Source: Clostridia bacterium (GTDB taxonomy: Bacteria > Bacillota > Clostridia > Oscillospirales > Acutalibacteraceae). Taken from it: 64,000 bases of DNA. Shown piece by piece: positions 36,160-44,968 of this stretch. A program made the position numbers and the translations under genes. A model generated the notes under the pieces. It had not been told where the DNA came from, did no database searches, and was given only the letters and a program-made list of their open reading frames with translations. Position 1 is the stretch's first letter. Every line of letters begins with the position of its first letter. The stretch spans positions 28,348 to 92,347 of the forward strand of contig JAFQKF010000006.1 in the NCBI GenBank assembly GCA_017397105.1, in the 5' to 3' direction.

Positions 36160-36897
36160 ATGTCAAAAGTACTCGATTACCTTGATAACGTTCAGCGTTT
36201 AATCAGCCGTATTGCCGAAGAACAGGCAGGCAATATAGAGAAAGCAGCCCGTCTTGTAGCGGATGCGCTCGAAAATTCTAAAAACGTATACGCTTTCGGC
36301 ACCGGTCATTCCCATATGCTTGCAGAGGAGCTTTTTTACAGAGCCGGCGGTCTTGTCAATATCCGTCCGATTTTTGAAACCTCACTTATGCTTCATGAGT
36401 CTGCATCAAAAAGCACAAAGCTTGAAAGACTCTCAGATTACGGTGAGATTCTTTTTGATGAATACGGAATTTCCGCAGGGGACGTGCTTTTCCTTTTTTC
36501 CAATTCAGGCAGAAACGGTGTAAGCATTGATTTTGCTCTTCTTGCAAAAGAAAGAGGAGTTCATACTGTAGTGATTACCAATATGGAGCACACTCTCAGC
36601 GGCGCATCCCGTCATCCGAGCGGCAAGAAGCTCTATGAGCTTGGTGAAGTTGTTATTGATAACTGCGGCTGCCTTGGTGATGCCTGCATTGAAATCCCCG
36701 CTTTGGGCAGAAAGGTTTCTCCTACGTCCACCGCAGTGGGAGCGGCAATCCTCAATTCCCTTACCGCTCAGGCAGTTGATTATATGATTGCTGACGGGTT
36801 TGAACCCGAGGTGTTTGCAAGCAGTAACGTTGACGGTGGCGATGAAATCAATGACCGTTACCTTGAAAAGTATAAAAAGGAGATAAGAAGCTTATGA
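36160..36897 (+). CDS. SIS-domain sugar-phosphate protein (UPF0309-like)
   Basis: 245 residues from ATG 36160 (GGGAGGA 7 bases upstream). The SIS fold shows AFGTGHSHMLAEELFYRAGG, FSNSGRNG and VVITN. Relatives bind phosphorylated sugars as isomerases, etherases or regulators. The stop overlaps the next start (ATGA), so it is translationally coupled to a GH84 hexosaminidase. That points to GlcNAc-6-phosphate or a similar amino-sugar phosphate as ligand, which is inference. Confidence 0.85.
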   Translation: MSKVLDYLDNVQRLISRIAEEQAGNIEKAARLVADALENSKNVYAFGTGHSHMLAEELFYRAGGLVNIRPIFETSLMLHESASKSTKLERLSDYGEILFDEYGISAGDVLFLFSNSGRNGVSIDFALLAKERGVHTVVITNMEHTLSGASRHPSGKKLYELGEVVIDNCGCLGDACIEIPALGRKVSPTSTAVGAAILNSLTAQAVDYMIADGFEPEVFASSNVDGGDEINDRYLEKYKKEIRSL

Positions 36898-38564
36898 TTT
36901 TTCCTTATCCCCGTCACCTTGAGGTTGTGCAGACTGTTGCTTGCGGTGCGTCTGTTGTGGCAGAATGTGATGAAAAGGCTTTTGTTGAGCAGGTTTTCGG
37001 CGGTTTTGGAATCGCCTGCAATGATAATGCTCAGCTTGTGCTGCGCACCGTTAAAAGAAACAACGCCGCTCTTACGTACATAACTGAGTCCAATACTGTC
37101 ACAAAGGAAAAGTATATCATCAATTCCTGCCGTGAGGGAGATAAAATAATTATTACAATAGAATATGCTTATCTCAACGGTCTTTATTACGCTTTGCTCT
37201 GCCTTTCTCAGCAGATTAAGGCTAAGGAAATAATTCTCGGCGTTATCGAGGATTATCCTCTTTTTGCCTGCAGAGGATTCATTGAGGGCTTTTACGGCAA
37301 GCCGTGGAGTGCCGAAGAGCGGGAGGATATGCTTGTTGCAATGTCGCACAAGCGTATGAATACCTATTATTATGCACCAAAGGATGACCCTTGGCACAGG
37401 GATAAATGGCGCGAGCTTTATCCGAAGGAGCAGTTTGATGCCCTGAGCCGCCTTGTGGGGCTGTGTAAGGAGCTTTTTATTGATTTCCATTATTGCATTG
37501 CCCCCGGACTCAGTATGCGCTACACGAGCGAGGAGGATTATTCTGCGCTGTATGAGAAGCTTATGAGTCTTTATAAGGCCGGTGTAAGGGGATTTGGTCT
37601 GTTGCTTGACGATATCCCCGAAACCCTTTATTACGAGGAGGATAAACAGCGTTTTGATTACGAAACCGTAAACGCCCATATTTACCTTGCAAACAGGCTC
37701 TACAACGATTTGCAGAGTCTTGACTCCTCTGTTACCCTTACCGTTTGTCCTTTGCAGTATCACGGTAAAGGAAACGAATATTTCATTTCAAAGCTTGGCA
37801 GGGAGATTGACCCGAGAATAATGCTTTTCTGGACGGGGTCAAACATCTGCTCGCAGGAGCTTACCGTGCCCGAGGCGTTTACTTTTATTTCGTCTACTAA
37901 TCATAAACCGCTTTACTGGGATAACTTCCCCGTAAACGATGCCGAGATGTATCACGAAATGCATCTGGGATATCTCAGCGGAAGAGAAAGCGGCCTTTAC
38001 CGTTATTCACAGGGCCTTATATCTAACTGCATGGAGTATTGCGAATGCTCAAAAATCCCGCTTATGACTGTTGCCGATTATCTCTGGAATCCCGAAGCTT
38101 ACAACGCAAGGGAATCGTGGGAGAATGCGCTTGCAGAAATGCTTGGTGAAGAGGCGGAGCTGTTTGAATATTTTGCTGACAATCTTCTGTTTTCCTGCCT
38201 TAAGGTGGAGAATTCTCCGCTCTTCAATCAAAAAACAAATCTCGCCATGCAGAAACTCGGAGCAGGGGAAACTCAGCAGGCAATTCAGGTTATCAGTGAA
38301 TATGCGGTGAATCTCGGCGCTTGCTGTGAATTGCTCAAGAAGGGTGAAAGAAAGATTTACCGTGAGCTTTCACGCTGGGCAGACAAGCAGCTTGCGGCAA
38401 GCAGTCTGCTGAGCAATGCTCTGGCGCTTGTTACGGGGACTTCGGAGGTAACTGCGGAACAGGTTGAAAAAGAATTTGCGCAGTACAGACGGACTCCCGA
38501 GGTGCTTTACGATTTCTCATTTGTAGCGCTTATAGAAAGGTTGCTGAATTTTAATGAAAATTGA
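36894..38564 (+). CDS. GH84 beta-N-acetylglucosaminidase
   Basis: 556 residues. An N-terminal GH20b-like domain (~1-120) is followed by the GH84 barrel: FACRGFIEGFYGKPWS (~124-139), PKDDPWHRDKWRELYP, and GFGLLLDDIPE with the catalytic Asp pair at 239-240. The mechanism is substrate-assisted release of terminal beta-GlcNAc. No signal peptide or binding modules, in contrast with secreted clostridial GH84 enzymes, so it should act inside the cell. Coupled to the SIS gene upstream and overlapping the Cys-cluster gene downstream by 11 bases. Confidence 0.93.
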   Translation: MIFPYPRHLEVVQTVACGASVVAECDEKAFVEQVFGGFGIACNDNAQLVLRTVKRNNAALTYITESNTVTKEKYIINSCREGDKIIITIEYAYLNGLYYALLCLSQQIKAKEIILGVIEDYPLFACRGFIEGFYGKPWSAEEREDMLVAMSHKRMNTYYYAPKDDPWHRDKWRELYPKEQFDALSRLVGLCKELFIDFHYCIAPGLSMRYTSEEDYSALYEKLMSLYKAGVRGFGLLLDDIPETLYYEEDKQRFDYETVNAHIYLANRLYNDLQSLDSSVTLTVCPLQYHGKGNEYFISKLGREIDPRIMLFWTGSNICSQELTVPEAFTFISSTNHKPLYWDNFPVNDAEMYHEMHLGYLSGRESGLYRYSQGLISNCMEYCECSKIPLMTVADYLWNPEAYNARESWENALAEMLGEEAELFEYFADNLLFSCLKVENSPLFNQKTNLAMQKLGAGETQQAIQVISEYAVNLGACCELLKKGERKIYRELSRWADKQLAASSLLSNALALVTGTSEVTAEQVEKEFAQYRRTPEVLYDFSFVALIERLLNFNEN

Positions 38565-39072
38565 AAACAAAGCCCTGCGCGAGGCTTACGGATTATTACA
38601 TAACCGTACTCCGCTCGGAGCATACAACTGCGGCAAGCTTTGTGAAGCGGCGTGCTGCAAAGGAAATGCGGATTGCGGTATGTGGATGTTTCCGCACGAA
38701 GAAGAAATATTTGTAAAGTCTGATAACTTTACAATCAAACAAACTGAAGGTAATTTCGGATATCCGATGATTGTTTGCAACGGTGACTGCGAGCGTTACG
38801 AAAGGCCGCTTTCCTGCCGAATTTTCCCGCTTTTCCCTGCTATTATCGAAGAAAACGGCGAGGAAAAGATACGGATTATCCGTGACCCGAGAGCCTCGAT
38901 GTGCCCGTTAATCCTTGATAAATCAAGGCTTGACCAGGCTTTTGTGAGAAACGTGAAGCTTGCAGGAGCTTTTCTGGCACAGGATGAGGAAATAAAGGAA
39001 TATATGAAGAAAGTTTCCGCTGAACTGCTTGAAATAGCAGAGCTTAAAAAGCTTCTGTCTGCGGAGGACTGA
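38554..39072 (+). CDS. YkgJ-like cysteine-cluster protein
   Basis: 172 residues. Cys residues come in two groups: CGKLCEAACCKGNADCG (~26-42) and CNGDCERYERPLSCRIFP (~75-90), with a further Cys near 120, as in the YkgJ/CxxCxxCC family thought to hold zinc or iron. The function of the family is unknown. It starts inside the GH84 gene and should be co-translated, which suggests a link to the glycan operon or simple hitch-hiking. Confidence 0.75.
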   Translation: MKIENKALREAYGLLHNRTPLGAYNCGKLCEAACCKGNADCGMWMFPHEEEIFVKSDNFTIKQTEGNFGYPMIVCNGDCERYERPLSCRIFPLFPAIIEENGEEKIRIIRDPRASMCPLILDKSRLDQAFVRNVKLAGAFLAQDEEIKEYMKKVSAELLEIAELKKLLSAED

Positions 39073-39084
39073 GGATAAAACAGC

Positions 39085-39125
39085 AACGCCCATGTAAAGT
39101 GTTATAACTTTACATGGGCGTTTTC
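39085..39125. terminator. Two-way terminator between the GH84 operon and the radical SAM operon
   Basis: A perfect 16-bp stem, AACGCCCATGTAAAGT / ACTTTACATGGGCGTT, with loop gttata and TTTT on the right; the left side gives GTTGCTGTTTTA on the minus strand. Confidence 0.85.
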
Positions 39126-39160
39126 GGCTTGGCGTAATTTTCGCTTAAAGCTTGCTTTGT

Positions 39161-41071
39161 TTATCGGATTTCTTCGTTTTTTCTTATAGTCTTTTTGTTC
39201 CTTCTGCCGTACCAGATTATCTGACGGGCGTATCCTTCCCAATTGTCGGGGACGTTTTCGGCAAAGAATCTGAAGGTTGAAGGCTTTTCAATAAGCTCAG
39301 GCTCCTGATTGGAGAATACACTGTTAAAATATGAGCGCCAGTCATAGCGGAAGCTTAACGAAGAATCGTTGATTCCGGGCACCACAATCATGTTTTTCTG
39401 ATAAAGCAGGAGGTCGTCAAGAATCTGCTGCTCAATAGGATATCCGGCAATGAATTCCACAGCTTCCTTATAGAAGTCATCAAGCTTGTAAATGTAATCA
39501 AGCAGCATCGCTTCTTCGTAAGGCCAGGTGATGTCACCGAATATGGGGTTGATATATGAAACGTCAGCCACGCCCTCCGACGTGGATTCAATGCAACGGC
39601 TTATTCTCTGAAGAGTTGTGCCGATAACACCGTTGCTTTTCGAGAAATGCTCGGTCAGCGATTCGTAAAAATCATAGTAGGAAACTCCGAGGGAATTGTG
39701 AAGGTATATTGCGAAATACTGGAGCAGACCGTGGCAGTGCATACTCTGAATGCAGAAAGAGAATACGCTTGCTTTTACAAGCTCCTCGGCGGTCATTGTG
39801 GATGTTTCAACAATATACTCAAGTCCGCCTGCAAAAACGGCATTTGATATTTTACAGTGGTTGATGTTAAGCTTGTTTATAGCGGTCTTGATTCCGAATT
39901 TTTCCATATAAGCTTTGTCTGAAAGAGTGGAGTTGGGATACACCTCACAACGGAAAACGTTGATGGAATCGTGCTGACCTCTTTCAAGAAGCTCGCATAT
40001 CCCTTTTGAAAAGCTTTCAAGCGTTTCTCCCGGCAGGCCGAGAATAAGCTCCGTATATGTGGGAATATCAGCTTTATGGTACATTTCAAGCTGCTCTGAG
40101 AGCTTATCCTTGTTCATGTTTTTGCGTGAAATGTTTCTGAGCACCTCTTCGGACATACTCTGGAAAGCGAGGGAAACCCCCTTGCTCATTCCCACGTCGT
40201 TAAACAGTTTGTTGATTCTGAAAATTCTGTCAGTTTTATCCTTGGCAAAGCATGCTCCGAATTTATCGGGGAAGCCGTTTTTATTTTTCAGATTGACTGC
40301 AAACTGTGCTATTTCTTCATCGCGTTCAAACAGGCCGAAGTTTGAATCAACGCACATACAGTAGGAGATTTTATGCTCTGAAATCCATTCAAGGTCTTTC
40401 TTTACACGCTCCATGGGGAATTTGCGCATGGGGATATCGTATTCGCACCAATCGCAAAAAGAGCAGTGATAGGGGCATCCTCTGTTGGTTTCAAGCTGGG
40501 CGTTGAACTCAATATTCTCGGGCACAAGGCACAGCTTATCAAAAATTCCCGTAAGGTAAGGGGAGGGGTAATCCTCAACACCCTCGTACTTATCTTCGTT
40601 TTTGATGATGCTGCCGTTTTCGCCCCTGTAAGCGATGTTGCACACCTGCGATAAATCTCCGCCGTTGTTGTAAGCACGCAGAATATTAAGCAGAGGGATT
40701 TCGCCCTCGCCGTATATCAGAAGGTCGATAAAGCTGTATTTCTCAAGGAATTCGGTATTTCTCGCTATCTGATGACCGCCGAAAAGAATAATACACTCAG
40801 GGTAGAGTTTCTTTATGGCTTCGGCGATTTTTAAGTTGTAATTATAATTCCAGAAATAGTTCGAAAATCCTACCAGAAACGGATTGCTGATGCAGCCAAG
40901 CACATCTTCCTCAGGGTCTTCTTTGAAGAAAATGCCTGCAATTTCATGGCTTGCGTCTATATCCTCAAACTGCATTACGTAGGAGGATAATACGCCTACA
41001 GCATAGGGGAAATAAATAGAATTTCCAAGCAGGGTGTTGGGCTGGATAAAATAGATTTTTTTCTTTTCCAA
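39161..41071 (-). CDS. Cobalamin-binding-type radical SAM enzyme, paralogue 1
   Basis: 636 residues from TTG 41071, which has GGTGA 5 bases upstream as its two paralogues do; GTG 41083 and 41080 are alternatives. Residues ~1-170 form a B12-binding-like Rossmann domain (PYAVGVLSSYV, ILFGGHQIARN) lacking the DxHxxG ligand motif. The radical SAM core starts with ETNRGCPYHCSFCDWCEYD, whose three Cys (CxxxCxxC) bind [4Fe-4S], and includes LILGLPGETLESF. A long C-terminal domain ends in WYGRRNKK. Last gene of the operon. The reaction is unknown; B12 radical SAM enzymes often methylate unactivated carbons. Confidence 0.85.
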   Translation of the reverse strand: MEKKKIYFIQPNTLLGNSIYFPYAVGVLSSYVMQFEDIDASHEIAGIFFKEDPEEDVLGCISNPFLVGFSNYFWNYNYNLKIAEAIKKLYPECIILFGGHQIARNTEFLEKYSFIDLLIYGEGEIPLLNILRAYNNGGDLSQVCNIAYRGENGSIIKNEDKYEGVEDYPSPYLTGIFDKLCLVPENIEFNAQLETNRGCPYHCSFCDWCEYDIPMRKFPMERVKKDLEWISEHKISYCMCVDSNFGLFERDEEIAQFAVNLKNKNGFPDKFGACFAKDKTDRIFRINKLFNDVGMSKGVSLAFQSMSEEVLRNISRKNMNKDKLSEQLEMYHKADIPTYTELILGLPGETLESFSKGICELLERGQHDSINVFRCEVYPNSTLSDKAYMEKFGIKTAINKLNINHCKISNAVFAGGLEYIVETSTMTAEELVKASVFSFCIQSMHCHGLLQYFAIYLHNSLGVSYYDFYESLTEHFSKSNGVIGTTLQRISRCIESTSEGVADVSYINPIFGDITWPYEEAMLLDYIYKLDDFYKEAVEFIAGYPIEQQILDDLLLYQKNMIVVPGINDSSLSFRYDWRSYFNSVFSNQEPELIEKPSTFRFFAENVPDNWEGYARQIIWYGRRNKKTIRKNEEIR

Positions 41072-41090
41072 AGGTTTCACCACGAATCTG

Positions 41091-43004
41091 TTAATTGAGA
41101 TAGTTGATTTTTGTAATAATGTTCTGACCGCCTTTTCTGCCAAACCAGATGACCTTTTTTGCATATTCCTCAAGGTCGGTCGGAATATCGGATGAATCAA
41201 TGCGAATCCTGATGTTTTTCCTGTTAAGAGGGGAGTATTTATTGGAATATACCGATTCAAAATAGACGAACCAGTCGTAGCCGAAATCCAGCACTTCAGG
41301 CTTGTGCAAAGGATTTTTAACAACCGCTCTCTGGTATTTCAGCAAATCCGCAAACAGCTCGCTATCGTCAAAAAACGAAGCGATAAACGGCATTATTTCA
41401 TCATAGAAGCTGTTGAACTGCTTTACTGCTCTTAAAAATGCTGCTTCATCAAGTGGCCACGTCAGTGAACCGAAATCGGGCTCAACGCTGGTAAGGGAGC
41501 CTTTGTTGAGCAAAACTTCTTCATACTTGCCTTTAAGCCAATGATAAATTCTGCCACAGACGGTATCGGGATTTGCCTTAGACCACTCGATAAGCGAAGA
41601 GTAAAAATCGGTATAAAGAATTCCTTTTTCGCAGAAGAGATAAATTGCGATTGCCTGAAGCAGACCGAGATTGTGAAAGGCACGCACGAAAACTGAAAGA
41701 ATATTGCATTTTATCCACATATCCTCAGGCATTGCGGACGTGGAAACAACAATTCTGGAAATCTCGGCTATTTCATCGGGCTTGGGTACTATATGATACT
41801 GATGCAGCTCGGTGAGTGCATACTTTATGGAATGCTTTTTGATATACTCCGGGTCGTTCATAATGGAATTTACAAGCAATTCGCAGTTGAAGAAATTGAT
41901 GGACATATGCTGACCCGCCTGCAGCAATTGCTCAATTCCGTCCCTGAAGCTTTCGTAGGTTTCGCCGGGAAGACCTATGATTATTTCGGAATACGCCGAT
42001 ATGCCGTTCTGATTATAAAGCGACATAAGCTTTTTAAAGGAAGATAAGGGCATATTCTTGCGATAAATATTATCAAGCACGTTCTGGTGCATGGATTGGA
42101 ATGAGAGAGTAGCGCCCTTGCTCATGCCTGATTTGTTAAGCTTCCGGGTTATATTAAAAACTGTTTCGGGGTTGTTTTTTGAGTAGGTTGCCTGGAATTT
42201 TTGCGGATATCCCGTTTCGTTATGCTTTTTGATAAGATAATCCACAATTTCGAGGTCTCTTTCAAACAGACCGAAGTTTGAATCGGCACAATAGCAGTAT
42301 TCTATTTTGTTTTTCGCCATCCAGTCGATTTCATCACGCACGGTCTGTATATCGTACATTTTGATTCTTGATTTTATATTACCCCAGTCGCAAAAAGCGC
42401 ATTTGTTGGGACAGCCGCGGTTTGTTTCAAGAATTGCGGAAAATGCGAGATTTTCGTTCTCTACAAGAGAATCAAAGTATCCTGCAACGTATGGCGAAAC
42501 TCTGTCAGCAATCTGTGAATCGGTTACGGGAGTTTTTCTCAATCCGTCAGCGGTGCTGTAAATAAGATTCGGCACATTGTCGATTTCTTCTGCGCCGCAC
42601 AGATGAAGAAGAAGCTTTCTGAAGCTTTCTTCACCCTCACCCGTGAGAATATAATCGGCAAATCCGCTTTCTGATATATCGGAATCTTCAGAAATCTGAT
42701 GGCCGCCGAAAACGGTGATACACTCGGGAAAGGCTTTTTTGACGGCTTTTGCCAGAGCTTTGTTATATTCGTAGTTCCAGATGTAGCAGGAGAACCCTAC
42801 AACAAAAGGTGATTCCATACCTGAAACAACACTTTCCGGGTCTTCTTTTTTATAAATAAAGCCTTTGAAATCGTAGGCGTTTTTTATTCGCTCGTCACTG
42901 AATGAATAAGCAATAAGCGAGCCGGCAGCATAGGGGAAATAGATAGAATTGCCGTATTGCGAGTTGGGCTGTGACATATATATGTTTTTCAGGTTTATCA
43001 CCAC
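41091..43004 (-). CDS. Cobalamin-binding-type radical SAM enzyme, paralogue 2
   Basis: Up to 637 residues. The same plan as its neighbours: PYAAGSLIAYS, VFGGHQISEDS, then ETNRGCPNKCAFCDWGNIK, IIGLPGETYESF, and WFGRKGG near the end. The start is unsure. GTG 43004 and 43001 lack a ribosome binding site, while GGTGA sits 5 bases before a CTG at 42992, the same spacing as in paralogue 1; ATG 42978 is later. Substitutions are spread along the whole length, so these are old paralogues rather than a recent copy. 19 bases separate it from paralogue 1. Confidence 0.85.
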   Translation of the reverse strand: MVINLKNIYMSQPNSQYGNSIYFPYAAGSLIAYSFSDERIKNAYDFKGFIYKKEDPESVVSGMESPFVVGFSCYIWNYEYNKALAKAVKKAFPECITVFGGHQISEDSDISESGFADYILTGEGEESFRKLLLHLCGAEEIDNVPNLIYSTADGLRKTPVTDSQIADRVSPYVAGYFDSLVENENLAFSAILETNRGCPNKCAFCDWGNIKSRIKMYDIQTVRDEIDWMAKNKIEYCYCADSNFGLFERDLEIVDYLIKKHNETGYPQKFQATYSKNNPETVFNITRKLNKSGMSKGATLSFQSMHQNVLDNIYRKNMPLSSFKKLMSLYNQNGISAYSEIIIGLPGETYESFRDGIEQLLQAGQHMSINFFNCELLVNSIMNDPEYIKKHSIKYALTELHQYHIVPKPDEIAEISRIVVSTSAMPEDMWIKCNILSVFVRAFHNLGLLQAIAIYLFCEKGILYTDFYSSLIEWSKANPDTVCGRIYHWLKGKYEEVLLNKGSLTSVEPDFGSLTWPLDEAAFLRAVKQFNSFYDEIMPFIASFFDDSELFADLLKYQRAVVKNPLHKPEVLDFGYDWFVYFESVYSNKYSPLNRKNIRIRIDSSDIPTDLEEYAKKVIWFGRKGGQNIITKINYLN

Positions 43005-43028
43005 ACTTTACTGCAGAGTAATTATAAT

Positions 43029-44948
43029 TCAGATTTTATCGATACGGTTGGGAGCGCTGGAATACATCATTCTGCTGTTTCTTCTGCCGTACCAGATTAT
43101 TTCACGGGCATATTCAACCCAGTCGTTTGTTTCAAAGACAGTTGAAAATCTGTATTTTACACTGCCTTTTTTAAGGGGAGTGCAGGCGTTTCTGAGAATA
43201 GAGCCGAAATATTCAGCGAAGTCATACTCATACTCAGCCTCATAATTGTTAACGCAAGGTCTTAAAACCACCGCTTTCTGGTATGCCATAAGCTGGCTGA
43301 GCATTTTTTTATCCGTAACGTAACGCTTGAGGAAAGCTGTCATTTCCCCGTAGAATTCGTCGGAATGATAAAGGCAGAGCAAAAATACGGCTTCTTCCAA
43401 CGGATAAGTTATTTTGCCGAAGATATCATTCTGGTAAGTGAGCCCGCCTTTTCCGTCAACAAAATTGCGCAAAACGGAAGAAACCCGCCTGAATACGTTT
43501 TTGCAGAAAACGCTTTCGTTTTCAATGAAATCAAAAAGACGGGAATAAAAATCGTAATAGGAAACGCCGTATTCATGGCGCACGTACATTGCTGCGCACT
43601 GCATTATGCCAAAATGGTGCATACTCTGAACGCAGGTGGAGAATTCATTTGCTCTTATCCAGTCTTCCACGCTGAGAGTTTCCGTGCCTACTATGATTGT
43701 TGAGAAGCCTGACAGTACGTCATCCATACTCTCACAGTGGTACTGGTTGAGAGAGGTGGAAACGGTTTTGATTTTGAATTTTTTAATATATTCGGGCGAG
43801 CTTAAAGTTGAATTGGGAAGAAGCTCGCAGTAGTAAGCGCTTACGGAGCTGTGCTGACCGAGCTCAAGTATTTCACAAAGGCCGTGGGTAAAGGTTTCGT
43901 AGGTTTCGCCGGGCAAGCCGAGAATAAGCTCGGTGTAGGTGGAGATACCCGCATCCCTGTAACGGGCAATCTGCTTTGAGTATTCCTCTTTGCTGATGTT
44001 GGCTCTGCCTACGTTTTCAAGGACGGCAGGGGAAAGGCTCTGAAGAGCGAGGGTTGCGCCCTTGCCGATTCCGTGGTCGGCAAGCATTTTGTTTATGCGG
44101 AAAACGCGGTCCTGCTCGCATTTGGCGTAGGAAACCTGAAGCCTGTTCGGATAGCCGTTTGTTTCTTTTAATTCAACAAGCTTCTGAGCGATTATTTCAT
44201 CACGCTCAAACATTCCGAAGTTAGCGTCCACGCAGTAAACGAATTCCATTTTGTGCTCGGACATCCATTCAAGCTCTGCCATAACTTTTTCAAGAGGGAA
44301 AAGCCTTACTTTTGAGTTGAGCTCGCCCCAATCGCAGTAGCAGCAGTTGTAGGGGCAGCCTCTGTTTGTTTCGAGCACGCAGGAGAACCGGTGTTCACTG
44401 TCTTTGATGATATCGTCAAAAACACCCGTAAGATAGGGTGAGGGATAATCGGAAATGGTAATTTTTGTTTCTTCGGTCTGAACAGCCTTTCCGTCGGGCA
44501 GTCTGTATGAAATATTGGGGATTGATGAAAAATCCGAACCGTCAAGAAGCGCCAGCAAAACGTCCCTGAAGGATTCTTCTCCCTTGCGGTGGCTGAGAAG
44601 GTCGATAAAGGGATAATCATCAAGGTAACGTGTTGTGGGCGGAACGTGATGACCGCCGAACTGGATTATGCAGTCAGGATAAGCTTCCTTGAGCTTCCGG
44701 GCGTATACAAGGTTGTAATTGTAATTCCATATTGAGTTTGAAAAACCTACGAATGCGGGATTTTCAAGGCTGCGGATGCTTTCATCAACATCCTCGAGGC
44801 TGTAAATAATCCTTTTGAGTTCATAGGCTTCTTTTATGCGCTCATCGTTAAACGCGAAAGCTGCAAGCATACCGACGGCATACGGCAGATAATACGTGTT
44901 GCCGTACAGGCAGCCTGCCTGAACAAGATAGACGTTCTTTTTATTCAT
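43029..44948 (-). CDS. Cobalamin-binding-type radical SAM enzyme, paralogue 3
   Basis: 639 residues, ATG 44948 with GGTGA upstream. LPYAVGMLAAFAF and IIQFGGHHVPPTT in the B12-like domain, ETNRGCPYNCCYCDWGELN at the cluster, LILGLPGETYETF later, and the shared WYGRRNSR close. The first of the three in transcription order, 20 bases after the Fkp-like gene. The CDWG extension of the cluster motif is shared by paralogues 2 and 3 and is CDWC in paralogue 1, which may mark different roles. Confidence 0.86.
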   Translation of the reverse strand: MNKKNVYLVQAGCLYGNTYYLPYAVGMLAAFAFNDERIKEAYELKRIIYSLEDVDESIRSLENPAFVGFSNSIWNYNYNLVYARKLKEAYPDCIIQFGGHHVPPTTRYLDDYPFIDLLSHRKGEESFRDVLLALLDGSDFSSIPNISYRLPDGKAVQTEETKITISDYPSPYLTGVFDDIIKDSEHRFSCVLETNRGCPYNCCYCDWGELNSKVRLFPLEKVMAELEWMSEHKMEFVYCVDANFGMFERDEIIAQKLVELKETNGYPNRLQVSYAKCEQDRVFRINKMLADHGIGKGATLALQSLSPAVLENVGRANISKEEYSKQIARYRDAGISTYTELILGLPGETYETFTHGLCEILELGQHSSVSAYYCELLPNSTLSSPEYIKKFKIKTVSTSLNQYHCESMDDVLSGFSTIIVGTETLSVEDWIRANEFSTCVQSMHHFGIMQCAAMYVRHEYGVSYYDFYSRLFDFIENESVFCKNVFRRVSSVLRNFVDGKGGLTYQNDIFGKITYPLEEAVFLLCLYHSDEFYGEMTAFLKRYVTDKKMLSQLMAYQKAVVLRPCVNNYEAEYEYDFAEYFGSILRNACTPLKKGSVKYRFSTVFETNDWVEYAREIIWYGRRNSRMMYSSAPNRIDKI

Positions 44949-44968
44949 AGTAAATCACCGTAATCAGT

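Noticed and set aside
41072-41323. N-terminal extension of radical SAM paralogue 1
   Set aside because: It overlaps the end of paralogue 2 in another frame and has no counterpart in the other two paralogues.
39161-44948. Assembly duplication of one radical SAM gene
   Set aside because: The three proteins differ throughout and their DNA is clearly distinct.
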